From Planctomycetota bacterium (GTDB lineage Bacteria > Planctomycetota > MHYJ01 > JACPRB01): a stretch of 54,739 nt of DNA. The position numbers and the translations under genes were made by a program. The DNA is taken from assembly GCA_016209705.1 (NCBI GenBank), contig JACQVR010000114.1:1-54739 (forward strand), given 5' to 3'. Of this stretch, positions 32,318-39,260 are shown piece after piece; the stretch's first letter is position 1; every line of letters starts with the position of its first letter. Below the pieces are notes generated by a model. It searched no databases and was not told the DNA's origin. It was given only the letters and a program-made list of their open reading frames with translations.

Positions 32318-32737
32318 TCACGCCGGGATGGCGCGGTCCATCCATTCCACGAACGAACTCGCTTCCTGGAGGACGTCGTCCCACACCGAGCTGCTCAGAC
32401 CCAGGCTGACGACGGGCCGAGACTCCGGCCGGCGTAGATCCAAAGCGTAGACCATGAAACCTTCATTGCCGATCGCCAGGAGTCCGGGGAAGTTGTCGGG
32501 GATGTGGTATCGGCAATTCCACGTCCAAAGATCTCCGATCCGCCACAGCCCGCGCCATGCCTCGGAGGCTTGCGGATCCCCGCCGCCGGCGATGAGCAGA
32601 AAACTGCGATAATCCGTCGGAAGCGCGGCGCCCACTTTTTGTTCCAGCCGGCGAACTTGCTGCTCCGAAGCCGGAATTCCGGGCTTCCAGCCCAGAGACA
32701 TCATCCGATCGATGACGGCGTCGATGGAAGTCGGCAT
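32318..32737 (-). CDS. Possible independent SUKH-domain product (internal start)
   Basis: Same frame as the longer gene, starting at ATG 32737 (MPTSIDAVIDRMMSLGWKPG). The Shine-Dalgarno aggaagggagg lies about six bases upstream, the strongest in this part of the window. 139 residues is the normal length of a stand-alone SUKH domain. The product would be cytoplasmic. The sequence alone does not decide whether this or the long form is the main product. Confidence 0.5.
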   Translation of the reverse strand: MPTSIDAVIDRMMSLGWKPGIPASEQQVRRLEQKVGAALPTDYRSFLLIAGGGDPQASEAWRGLWRIGDLWTWNCRYHIPDNFPGLLAIGNEGFMVYALDLRRPESRPVVSLGLSSSVWDDVLQEASSFVEWMDRAIPA

Positions 32738-33166
32738 AGGCGCCTCCCTTCCTGATTGAATTGTAGCACGAGCCCGGGCGATCGCGGATCGCAGCGCTTG
32801 AAAGAACGCCTCGGCGGTCTTGAGCGCCGGCGTGAATACGCCGTCCTTTCCAACGAGGGATCGGGGGGCGTACGCGTCGCCCGGGGGAACGGGCTGGATG
32901 TCTTTGCGGATCGTCATGTTGACGAGCTCGATTGGGCTCCCGCCGGGCATCGGCTCCAGCCAGGGACTCCACGTCATGTAGCAGACGACGCGTTCCAGGA
33001 TCACGTCGAGGGCCGCGCCCTTGGGGTAGGGCGTGTGAAACGTCAGTTCGAACGTCCCGTCTCTTGTCGTAACGCCGTGAAGGCGGACGGGATCAGGACC
33101 TTTGGCCTCCTGAGTCCCGGAGACGAGGCATGCGAGCACGATCCCCGGAAGGAGCGAATGTTTCAT
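32318..33166 (-). CDS. Exported protein with a C-terminal SUKH (SMI1/KNR4) domain
   Basis: 282 residues: signal-like N-terminus (MKHSLLPGIVLACLVSGTQ), a beta-rich region (about 25-130), then from about residue 144 a SUKH domain (VRRLEQKVGAALPTDYRSFL, FMVYALDLRRPESRPVVSL, SSFVEWMDRAI). SUKH proteins are usually cytoplasmic immunity or binding modules, so an exported fusion is unusual. Within the frame, an ATG at 32737 is preceded by a very strong Shine-Dalgarno (aggaagggaggcgcct), which would give a free 139-residue SUKH protein. Either the upstream part is a separate gene fused by loss of a stop, or two products are made. Confidence 0.7.
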   Translation of the reverse strand: MKHSLLPGIVLACLVSGTQEAKGPDPVRLHGVTTRDGTFELTFHTPYPKGAALDVILERVVCYMTWSPWLEPMPGGSPIELVNMTIRKDIQPVPPGDAYAPRSLVGKDGVFTPALKTAEAFFQALRSAIARARATIQSGREAPMPTSIDAVIDRMMSLGWKPGIPASEQQVRRLEQKVGAALPTDYRSFLLIAGGGDPQASEAWRGLWRIGDLWTWNCRYHIPDNFPGLLAIGNEGFMVYALDLRRPESRPVVSLGLSSSVWDDVLQEASSFVEWMDRAIPA

Positions 33167-33225
33167 GCGATGCCGGAGATGATACTCGATTTGACGAGCG
33201 GGCGCGAATGCCGCGCGCCTCCCGT

Positions 33226-33354
33226 TCAGAAAACAGACTGTGTGAAGGCTTTCACGACGGTGACCGTGGTGATCAGAAGGAACAGCGTGATCAGGACGAC
33301 CAAGACGGCGACCAGCACGGCGTCCTTACGGACTTCGCGATTCCTCTCCCGCAT
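33226..33354 (-). CDS. Small single-pass membrane peptide
   Basis: 42 residues: a charged start (MRERNREVRKDA) and one membrane helix (VLVAVLVVLITLFLLITTVTVV). gggag lies eight bases before the ATG. The family is unknown. The antisense and longer frames across it have no coding character. It might be a regulator of a membrane protein or a type I toxin-like peptide; neither is supported by neighbours. Confidence 0.5.
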   Translation of the reverse strand: MRERNREVRKDAVLVAVLVVLITLFLLITTVTVVKAFTQSVF

Positions 33355-33504
33355 CGGCCCGCTCCCACACTGGCGTGAAGGACGGATCCGATATAGCAAA
33401 AGGACGGCCAGATCGGAAAACGCGGCAAAAGGGCTCTGAACGTGGGAATAAGGACACTCGACAGCAGCCTCTTGGCAATCTACATGAGTACTTCGAGTAA
33501 TCTG

Positions 33505-33520
33505 GTTACTTCCAAGTAAC
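33505..33520. repeat. Perfect short palindrome GTTACTT-cc-AAGTAAC
   Basis: A 16-base inverted repeat 30 bases beyond the stop of the PIN toxin at 33552. No T-run follows on either strand. It may be a minimal relative of the GTTAC family or an operator. Otherwise nothing is seen in 33355-33551. Confidence 0.4.
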
Positions 33521-33551
33521 GCCGAGAGGGCGGGGACGGGACGGCGATCCG

Positions 33552-33947
33552 TCAGCGGGCGGCATACAGGCGAAGCGAGGGGATCCTTTGGAAATGCTTG
33601 TCGACCGTGTAGACCGGACAGTTCTGGCGAAGGGCCACGATGGCGATCACGCGGTCGGAAAGGGGAACGGTGATCCCCTTTCGGCGCAGGGCCGCTCCCA
33701 GGCGCCCCGCTTCTTCCCAGACGGATTCCGCGATCGGAAGCGATCGAACCACGGAGAGGCGCCGGCGGACCTCCTCCTCTTCTTTCGCGGAGCGGATGCC
33801 CTCCAGAATTTCCGCCAGGATAAGGCTGCAGATTCCGGCCCGGTCCAGGCGGACCAGCCGTGAGACTTCCTCCCGGTGCATGGAAGGGCGGGACCGCAGG
33901 ACGTCGATCCAGACGGAGGTGTCGACGATTACGACCTCTTCTTCCAC
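33552..33947 (-). CDS. VapC-type PIN-domain toxin (intact)
   Basis: 131 residues with the four acidic PIN positions: Asp in VIVDTSVWIDVL, Glu in ILAEILEGI, Asp in VPLSDRVIAIVAL and Asp in VYTVDKHFQ. Such toxins are Mg-dependent RNases, often cutting tRNA or rRNA. The GTG at 33947 overlaps the end of a short upstream frame (stop 33929) that looks like the C-terminal part of its antitoxin. The intact antitoxin start is missing, so how the toxin is neutralised is open. Confidence 0.85.
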   Translation of the reverse strand: MEEEVVIVDTSVWIDVLRSRPSMHREEVSRLVRLDRAGICSLILAEILEGIRSAKEEEEVRRRLSVVRSLPIAESVWEEAGRLGAALRRKGITVPLSDRVIAIVALRQNCPVYTVDKHFQRIPSLRLYAAR

Positions 33948-34042
33948 GCCTGCGCCCGTTTCTCCAGTTCTCGGAGTTCCGCCGCTTCCGCTTTCCCCCG
34001 AGACCCAACGAGCCGCATCGACTGATCCATGAGCGGGCGCAT
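33929..34042 (-). pseudogene. Remnant of a VapB-type antitoxin
   Basis: A frame overlapping the start of the PIN toxin gene by 19 bases, as VapB genes do. From ATG 34042 it gives only 37 residues (MRPLMDQSMRLVGSRGKAEA, ending EKRAQAWKKRS). The RLVGSRGKAEA stretch resembles the helix after the ribbon in VapB proteins, while the N-terminal DNA-binding strand is missing. Upstream the same frame is open back to the stop of the truncated toxin at 34094, pointing to a deletion that joined two modules. Confidence 0.5.
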
Positions 34043-34093
34043 CGCATGGAAGATGTCCCGATCGGTCTTCGCCTGCGCGATGGCGGCCGTGAA

Positions 34094-34273
34094 TTAGACC
34101 AAACGCTCAAGAGGATGCGTGATCACCCGGACGAACTCCAGGAGGCAGAAAAGAGGAAGGGCCCACGGATCCACGGCTTCGGCCAGGCGTTTTAGCCTCT
34201 TGAAGGCCGCGGCATGGAGCGGCATCTCCGGGCGGTGCGCATAGAGGAGCACATTGGTATCGACCGCGATCAT
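34094..34273 (-). pseudogene. Truncated VapC PIN-domain toxin
   Basis: 59 residues (MIAVDTNVLLYAHRPEMPLH at the N-terminus, FVRVITHPLERLV at the end). The first PIN Asp (VDTNVLLYAH) and the Glu (LLEFVRVITHP) are present; the last half with the remaining acidic residues is gone. It starts in an ATGA overlap with the VapB gene at 34270, so the module was once normal. The closest relative in the window is the intact toxin at 35016 (LPDVNVLVYAFR, GFLRVVTHP). It should be inactive. Confidence 0.75.
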
Positions 34274-34509
34274 CGATGATTTTCCATGGCGTCATAGAGC
34301 CGATCGCGGTCGGCCAGGTCGATGGAAGGGGGGGCCGTTCCTCGAACCGTGACGATTCGAAAACGGTAGCCTCTCCCTGGGACCGAAGGCCGTCCCACCG
34401 TCAAGCGAAGCGCGTCTTCAACGAGCTCGGAAAGCGTCTTTCCGGACTCCTGAGCCAGGCGTTTGGCCTTTTGAAGCAGATGGGAATCGATGGAAATCGT
34501 CGTTATCAC
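34270..34509 (-). CDS. VapB-type antitoxin (partner toxin truncated)
   Basis: 79 residues: an N-terminal ribbon-helix-helix-like segment (MITTISIDSHLLQKAKRLAQ, SGKTLSELVEDALRLTV) and a C-terminal toxin-binding tail. GTG 34509 is the start, seven bases after a TTGACA-17-TATGCT promoter. The cognate toxin downstream is broken, so this is an orphan antitoxin that could still repress its own promoter. Confidence 0.8.
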   Translation of the reverse strand: MITTISIDSHLLQKAKRLAQESGKTLSELVEDALRLTVGRPSVPGRGYRFRIVTVRGTAPPSIDLADRDRLYDAMENHR

Positions 34510-34516
34510 GCATCAT

Positions 34517-34545
34517 AGCATACAATGCATGCATCAAGATGTCAA
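34517..34545 (-). promoter_or_regulatory. Leaderless promoter of the orphan vapB
   Basis: Minus strand TTGACA (34545-34540), 17 bp, TATGCT (34522-34517), then seven bases to GTG 34509. The spacer contains the palindrome ATGCATGCAT, a possible operator. It has the same -35, spacing and -10 as the vapB promoter at 34741. Confidence 0.75.
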
Positions 34546-34740
34546 ATCTTCAAGAGGGTCCTGCTCGCGCGCGGCGGATGTCCGTGAACGCTATGCAACC
34601 TGTGGCCGCGGATTACGCGCGGCTTTCCATGAAAAATCGCCCGCTGAAGATCGGGGCGAACGAAGGTTCTCAAACATTATAACACACGACCGAAAGAAAA
34701 GGATGGGGAGGACGGTGGGTCGCGACCCGGCGAAGCCGGA

Positions 34741-34769
34741 TTGACATATTTATGTCTTTATTCTATGCT
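34741..34769 (+). promoter_or_regulatory. Leaderless promoter and operator of the second vapBC module
   Basis: Perfect TTGACA (34741-34746), 17 bp, TATGCT (34764-34769), seven bases before ATG 34777. GACATA-tt-TATGTC (34743-34756) is a perfect palindrome overlapping the -35, ideally placed for autorepression by VapB. In 34546-34740 upstream nothing else is seen. Confidence 0.75.
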
Positions 34770-34776
34770 TTTATGT

Positions 34777-35019
34777 ATGAGAACGACGCTGGATTTGGAC
34801 GAGCATCTCTACCGCGCGCTGAAACGGGTCGCGGCGGAGACGGGTCGCAGCCTGCGGGAAGTGGTGGAGGAGGCGCTCCGAGAGGCGTTCGCGGCGCGGC
34901 GGAAGCGCCGCGCCGGCCGCCCGATCCGCCTCCCCGTATCGCGGCACGCGGGCGGATTATTGCCGGGAATTTCTCTGGACGACTCGGCCGCGCTGCTGGA
35001 TCGGATGGAGGGCCGGTGA
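34777..35019 (+). CDS. vapB: VapB-type ribbon-helix-helix antitoxin
   Basis: 80 residues: MRTTLDLDEHLYRALKRVAA and TGRSLREVVEEALREAF form a classic ribbon-helix-helix DNA-binding domain, followed by a basic linker and a tail (GLLPGISLDDSAALLDRMEG) that should wrap the toxin. The ATG at 34777 is chosen over the upstream frame start because a consensus promoter begins at 34741. The stop overlaps the vapC GTG (GTGA at 35016). Confidence 0.88.
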   Translation: MRTTLDLDEHLYRALKRVAAETGRSLREVVEEALREAFAARRKRRAGRPIRLPVSRHAGGLLPGISLDDSAALLDRMEGR

Positions 35020-35456
35020 TCCTTCCTGACGTCAATGTTCTGGTCTACGCGTTCCGGAAGACTTCATCGGATCACGGCGCCTACCGGAAATGGCTGGAGG
35101 CGGCCGTCAATGCAGAGGAGCCCTTCGGTGTTTCCGATCTGGTCCTGAGCGGGTTCCTCCGCGTGGTCACCCATCCGGCCGTCTTCAGCCCTCCGGACCC
35201 GCTCGTGGACGCGCTACGCTTTGTCGAAGCGCTGCGGACCGCGCCCGGCGCCGTCCGGATCGACCCCGGAAACCGGCACTGGGAGATTTTCACGCGCCTG
35301 TGTCGGGAATCGGGCGCAACCGGAAACATGATTCCGGATGCCTGGCTGGCGGCGCTGGCGATCGAATGGGGGTGCGAGTGGATCACGACGGATCGCGACT
35401 ACAGCCGGTTTCGCGGGCTGAAATGGAGACACCCCTTGGCCGGCCCACCGGCGTGA
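35016..35456 (+). CDS. vapC: VapC-type PIN-domain toxin
   Basis: 146 residues. The acidic residues are Asp in ILPDVNVLVYAFR, Glu replaced by the SGFLRVVTHP region, Asp in MIPDAWLAALAIEWGCEW and Asp in ITTDRDYSRF. This is the PIN subgroup with a THP motif after the second helix. It is predicted to be an Mg-dependent ribonuclease held inactive by the preceding antitoxin. The GTG start overlaps the vapB stop. The module is complete, unlike its neighbours. Confidence 0.87.
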   Translation: MILPDVNVLVYAFRKTSSDHGAYRKWLEAAVNAEEPFGVSDLVLSGFLRVVTHPAVFSPPDPLVDALRFVEALRTAPGAVRIDPGNRHWEIFTRLCRESGATGNMIPDAWLAALAIEWGCEWITTDRDYSRFRGLKWRHPLAGPPA

Positions 35457-35572
35457 GCGACCCGATTGCCGCCCGCCGGCGAACGACGCCCAGCGCGAAG
35501 GTCAGCCAAAGCAGATCGAGGCCGACGGAGCCGCATCCACCGGGTGTACCGCTTTTTCGATGGTCTCCTGCT

Positions 35573-35893
35573 TCACCAGGGTCCGTACCTTCTTTCTCCT
35601 CCTCTCCTTGCCCTCCGGTGGGCGGAGAAGGCGGCGGACATGGAAATACGAGCGTGCGTAGCGGCGCTGCGGAGCAAGGTCTCCTGGCGGGGTAGTTTGA
35701 GCAAGGAACGGCGAAGCGGCGCTTCCGCGGCCAAGCGCAGGTTCAGATCCGCTTCCTCTTGAGCATTCTGCAGACCGTCGAGCGACCGCAGCAGCAGCGC
35801 GGCCATCTGGGCGTAGCCCCAGGGCCCGGCGCCGGAGGGAGGGCGGGGTCCATCGCCGCTGGATTGCGATTCGCCGTGGAACATGGCTTCCAT
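35573..35893 (-). pseudogene. Remnant resembling the N-terminus of a FecR-like anti-sigma protein
   Basis: A 106-codon frame. YAQMAALLLRSLDGLQNAQE then EADLNLRLAAEAPLRRSLLKL matches the look of the N-terminal helical segment of FecR/anti-sigma proteins common in Planctomycetes (EEADL--RLAA-P-LRR--L). The rest is arginine-rich and unlike a protein domain, and the membrane helix and FecR domain are absent. It follows a truncated ECF sigma frame in the same direction, the expected order of such a pair. Confidence 0.4.
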
Positions 35894-35962
35894 CCGTAAA
35901 CTAAGTGCCGGTGCCGAGAAATTATGCGGTCAAAAACCGCTTGGAGCAGATTGGCTCAGTCC

Positions 35963-36106
35963 TCACCCTGAAGCCCTCTTCTCGTGTCGACGAATCGGGT
36001 CGGCGTACGCCTCCTTGTCGCCGGACAGGACGCGCTGGACGGTCTCGGCATCTCGGCGGTGGATCACGTTCGAATCCTGTTCCACGGCGATCCTTCTTCT
36101 CCGCAT
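35963..36106 (-). pseudogene. Remnant of an ECF sigma factor N-terminus
   Basis: A 47-codon frame: DAETVQRVLSGDKEAYADPI then RRHEKRASG. This is the conserved start of sigma70 region 2 in ECF sigma factors (D-E-VRRVL-GD-EAF--L--RY). The frame stops there; regions 2.2-4 are missing and no continuation is found downstream in the other frames. In 35457-36210 nothing else is recognisable. Confidence 0.5.
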
Positions 36107-36210
36107 AAAGGATGCAGCCCTACCCTGAAGGTTACCTGATGAAATGGAATTGAACCTCAAATTCTCGGGAAAAAGTCGCGGGGAAGGGGGCCCGGAACGG
36201 CGGAACCCGG

Positions 36211-36239
36211 TTGCGAAAAACCGCAAACGCCCTTAGACT
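36211..36239 (+). promoter_or_regulatory. Leaderless promoter of glycogen phosphorylase
   Basis: TTGCGA (36211-36216), 17 bp, TAGACT (36234-36239), then nine bases to ATG 36249. No Shine-Dalgarno. It is nearly identical to the polyprenyl synthase promoter (TTGCGG, 17 bp, TAGACT). Confidence 0.6.
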
Positions 36240-36248
36240 TCCGGTGCC

Positions 36249-38798
36249 ATGAAAATCCACACGTACACCGTCGTGCCGAACCTGCCGGCGCGCCTGGCGC
36301 CGCTGCGCGACCTGGCGATGAACCTGTGGTACTCCTGGAACTGGGAGGCCATCCGGCTCTTCATCCGCATGGATCGCGACCTCTGGGAAACCAGCGGGCG
36401 CAACCCGATCCGCATGCTCGGACTCCTCCCGCAATCGAAGCTCGAAGAGTTCGCCCGCGACGAGAGCTTCCTGGCCACGCTCGAACGCGTCCAGGAGGAG
36501 TTCCGCCAGCACCTCACCCGCAAGGGATGGTTCGACCGTGCCCACGCCGAGCATGCCAAGGACCCCATCGCGTACTTCTCCGCCGAATACGGCATCGACG
36601 TGGGATTGCCCATCTACTCCGGCGGCCTCGGCGTCCTCGCCGGCGACCACCTCAAGACCGCCAGCGACCTGCGCTTGCCGCTGGTCGCCGTCGGACTGCT
36701 CTACAGCCACGGCTACTTCCGGCAATACCTCAACCAGGACGGCTGGCAACAGGAGGAGAACCCGGAAAACGACTGGTACACACTGCCCGTGACGCCGGAA
36801 AGCGACCCCTCCGGACGACCGCGCGAGGTGAGCGTCGATTTGGCCGGAACCGAAGTCCGCATCCGCGTCTGGCGCGTGACCGTCGGCCGCATTCCTCTGT
36901 ATCTGCTGGATACCAATACGGAATCCAACCCGCCGCCGCACCGCGGCATCACCTCGCAGCTCTACAGCGGCGACCGCGAGAACCGGCTCAAACAGGAAAT
37001 CGTGCTCGGCATCGGAGGCATCCGCGCGCTGCGGGCGATGGGGATCCGGCCCGCCGCGTTCCACCTGAACGAAGGCCACTCCGCGTTCCTCATCCTGGAG
37101 CGGATGCGCGAGTTGATGGCGGAATCCGGCTTGACGATCGACGAGGCGCGCGAGGTCGTGTGGTGCTCGAACGTCTTCACGTCGCACACTCCGGTCCCCG
37201 CGGGCATCGAACGGTTCGAGCCCGAGATGGTGAAGTTCTACCTGCACGGCATGGCGAAAGATCTGGGGCTGTCGCCTGAGGAATTCCTGTCGCTGGGACG
37301 GGCGCCGGGAGCTTTCCAGGATCCGTTCTGCATGACCACGCTATCCCTGCGCCACTCCGCCTTTTGCAACGGGGTCAGCCGCCTGCACGGCGCCGTGTCG
37401 CGAAAGATGTGGAATCATCTGTGGCCGGGAGTGCCGGAAGACGAGGTGCCCATCCGCCACATCGCCAACGGCGTCCACGCCGCGAGCTGGATCAGCCACG
37501 ACATGGCGCAGCTTTATCAGACCTACCTGGGGCCGCGCTACTTCGAGGAGCCGTGGAATCCCGCCTCCTGGGCGCGCGTCGACCAGATCCCCGACGGCGA
37601 ACTGTGGCGGACGCATCAGATCCGGCGGGAACGCCTGGTATTTTACGCCCGGCGGCACCTGCACAAGCAGCTCGCCCGCCGCGGCGCGTCCGGCGTGGAG
37701 CTGGACCGCGCGGATGAGATCCTCAACTCGCGGACGCTCACCATCGGCTTCGCGCGGCGATTCGCCACCTACAAGCGCGCCATCCTCCTCTTCAGCGACC
37801 TGGACCGGCTGTCGTCCCTCGTCAACGATCCGCAGCGGCCCATTCAGATCCTGATCGCCGGCAAGGCGCATCCGAACGACGTGCCCGGCAAGGAATTCAT
37901 CAAGACGATCGTGCACGTGTCGCGCGACCCGCGCTTCCGCACCAGTGTCGTGTTCCTCGAGGACCACGACATCGAGCTGGAACGGTATCTCGTGCGGGGC
38001 GTCGACGTGTGGCTGAACACGCCGCGGCGGCCTCACGAAGCCTCCGGCACGAGCGGCATGAAAGCCGCCATGAACGGCGTCCTGAACCTCAGCATCCTGG
38101 ACGGGTGGTGGGACGAGGGATATTTCCCGGAAGGGGGATGGGCCATCGGGCGGGGAGAGGTGTACCAGGACCCGCAATATCAGGATTTCGTGGAAAGCCG
38201 GGCGCTTTACGACCTCCTGGAGCAGGAAGTCATCCCGCTCTTCTATGCGCGGGACCGCCTCGAGCTCCCGCGGGGGTGGATCGCCCGGATCAAGGCGTCG
38301 ATCAAGTCATTGGCGTGGCGGTACAGCTCCCATCGGATGGCGATGGAGTACGCGGACCGGTTCTACGTGCCCGCGCTCCGGCGCCGCCGCGCGCTGGAAC
38401 CGGATTCCTACCGCCCGGCGCGCGAACTGGCGGCGTGGCGCCGCGCGGTGCGCGCGGCGTGGAAGCAAGTGCGCGTCAGCGCCGTCGACGTCCAGGCCAA
38501 CGGTGAGTTGAAGGTCGGAAGCGAGCTGCGGGTCGCCGCGACGGTGGAGCTGGGTCCCCTGAAGCCGGAAGACGTTTCCGTGGAAATCTACAACGGTTCC
38601 CTGGACGCGCAGGGCGTCATCCAGGGAGGCACCGCCGCGTCCATGGCGGTCGTCGCAAGCGACGGGAACGGACGCCATCGCTATGAAGCTCTGCTTCCGT
38701 GCCGCTCCAGCGGCCGGCACGGGTTCGCCGTGCGCGTGCTGCCGAACCACCCGGAGCTGGCGCATCCATACGACACGGGCATCATCACGTGGGCCTAA
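36249..38798 (+). CDS. glgP: Alpha-glucan (glycogen) phosphorylase
   Basis: 849 residues, the short-type alpha-glucan phosphorylase with an N-terminal DUF3417-like segment (NLPARLAPLRDLAMNLWYSW). It releases glucose-1-phosphate from alpha-1,4-glucan. Key motifs: YFSAEYGIDVGLPIYSGGLG near the N-terminus, HLNEGHSAFLILERMREL, IANGVHAASWI, GFARRFATYKRAILLF, and the PLP-binding segment EASGTSGMKAAMNGVLNLS. A C-terminal beta domain (about 735-849) completes the family length. It works with the debranching enzyme at 9066. It is immediately followed by GTTAC repeats and the 5S rRNA gene. Confidence 0.95.
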   Translation: MKIHTYTVVPNLPARLAPLRDLAMNLWYSWNWEAIRLFIRMDRDLWETSGRNPIRMLGLLPQSKLEEFARDESFLATLERVQEEFRQHLTRKGWFDRAHAEHAKDPIAYFSAEYGIDVGLPIYSGGLGVLAGDHLKTASDLRLPLVAVGLLYSHGYFRQYLNQDGWQQEENPENDWYTLPVTPESDPSGRPREVSVDLAGTEVRIRVWRVTVGRIPLYLLDTNTESNPPPHRGITSQLYSGDRENRLKQEIVLGIGGIRALRAMGIRPAAFHLNEGHSAFLILERMRELMAESGLTIDEAREVVWCSNVFTSHTPVPAGIERFEPEMVKFYLHGMAKDLGLSPEEFLSLGRAPGAFQDPFCMTTLSLRHSAFCNGVSRLHGAVSRKMWNHLWPGVPEDEVPIRHIANGVHAASWISHDMAQLYQTYLGPRYFEEPWNPASWARVDQIPDGELWRTHQIRRERLVFYARRHLHKQLARRGASGVELDRADEILNSRTLTIGFARRFATYKRAILLFSDLDRLSSLVNDPQRPIQILIAGKAHPNDVPGKEFIKTIVHVSRDPRFRTSVVFLEDHDIELERYLVRGVDVWLNTPRRPHEASGTSGMKAAMNGVLNLSILDGWWDEGYFPEGGWAIGRGEVYQDPQYQDFVESRALYDLLEQEVIPLFYARDRLELPRGWIARIKASIKSLAWRYSSHRMAMEYADRFYVPALRRRRALEPDSYRPARELAAWRRAVRAAWKQVRVSAVDVQANGELKVGSELRVAATVELGPLKPEDVSVEIYNGSLDAQGVIQGGTAASMAVVASDGNGRHRYEALLPCRSSGRHGFAVRVLPNHPELAHPYDTGIITWA

Positions 38799-38799
38799 G

Positions 38800-38884
38800 G
38801 TTACAAATAATTCTCAAAATTAATCGTAACACTCCACAGGCTGGCGACGGACTGTTACGAAATATTCTCAAAACTTTTCGTAAC
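38800..38884. repeat. GTTAC 31-bp palindromic repeats, locus 2 (two direct copies)
   Basis: Units at 38800-38830 and 38854-38884, same orientation, 23 bp apart. The first begins two bases after the glgP stop codon and the second ends two bases before the -35 of the 5S rRNA promoter, so the pair fills the gap exactly. Confidence 0.85.
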
Positions 38885-38886
38885 GC

Positions 38887-38915
38887 TTGACGCGGGAAGA
38901 AGTTTCCGATATATA
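38887..38915 (+). promoter_or_regulatory. Promoter of the 5S rRNA gene
   Basis: TTGACG (38887-38892), 17 bp, TATATA (38910-38915). The predicted start, seven to eight bases later, coincides with the first bases of the 5S gene at about 38923. Confidence 0.75.
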
Positions 38916-38922
38916 GCTACCC

Positions 38923-39043
38923 GCCTGGTGACCCGATGCCCTGGGTGAAACACCCGTTCCCAGTCCGACCACGGTCGTTAAGCCCCAGGGGCCGATGATA
39001 CTGCCGGGAATCACATCGGTGGGAAAGTAGGTTGTTGCCAGGC
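38923..39043 (+). rRNA. rrf: 5S ribosomal RNA (solitary)
   Basis: About 120 bases with pairing ends gcctggtgacc and gttgttgccaggc. Universal 5S blocks are plain: gggtgaaacacccgttccc, cagtccgaccacgg, cgttaagcc, ggggccgatgatactgc and ggtgggaaagtaggt. The loop A/B/C sequences fit the bacterial consensus. Its own promoter lies immediately upstream and a strong terminator immediately downstream. There is no 16S, 23S or tRNA gene in the window, so it is transcribed alone. Confidence 0.95.
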
Positions 39044-39080
39044 TAAAAAAATCGGCGCCCGCGCGGCGCCGATTTTTTTC
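39044..39080. terminator. Intrinsic terminator after 5S rRNA
   Basis: ATCGGCGCC-cgcgc-GGCGCCGAT with flanking A and T runs (aaaaaaa before, ttttttt after), so it can work on both strands and may also end the minus-strand transcript arriving from 39092. Confidence 0.92.
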
Positions 39081-39091
39081 CTTTAAACTTC

Positions 39092-39223
39092 CTACTCCCG
39101 AATTTTCCCCAACACCTCGTTGAAGAACTCCTGATTCGCCTTGCGGACGTCGCCTTCGTTGGGCTTCCCCGACTGCGGGCCCAGCTTGCGCATCCACCTT
39201 TGCTCCGTCTCCACGCCGCACAT
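39092..39223 (-). CDS. Small hypothetical protein
   Basis: 43 residues (MCGVETEQRWMRKLG, then KANQEFFNEVLGKIRE), hydrophilic and helical. It starts 37 bases after the stop of the membrane protein gene and ends against the bidirectional 5S terminator, which fits a last gene of a unit. No Shine-Dalgarno is clear. I do not recognise it. Confidence 0.4.
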   Translation of the reverse strand: MCGVETEQRWMRKLGPQSGKPNEGDVRKANQEFFNEVLGKIRE

Positions 39224-39260
39224 CGCCCGCGCGACAATCCGTCGGGTCTTTCGCCCGCTG

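Noticed and set aside
36060..36110. tRNA-like T-arm (gttcgaatcc)
   Set aside because: The flanking bases do not pair into a T-stem, no anticodon or acceptor stem is found, and the segment reads as part of the sigma factor remnant.
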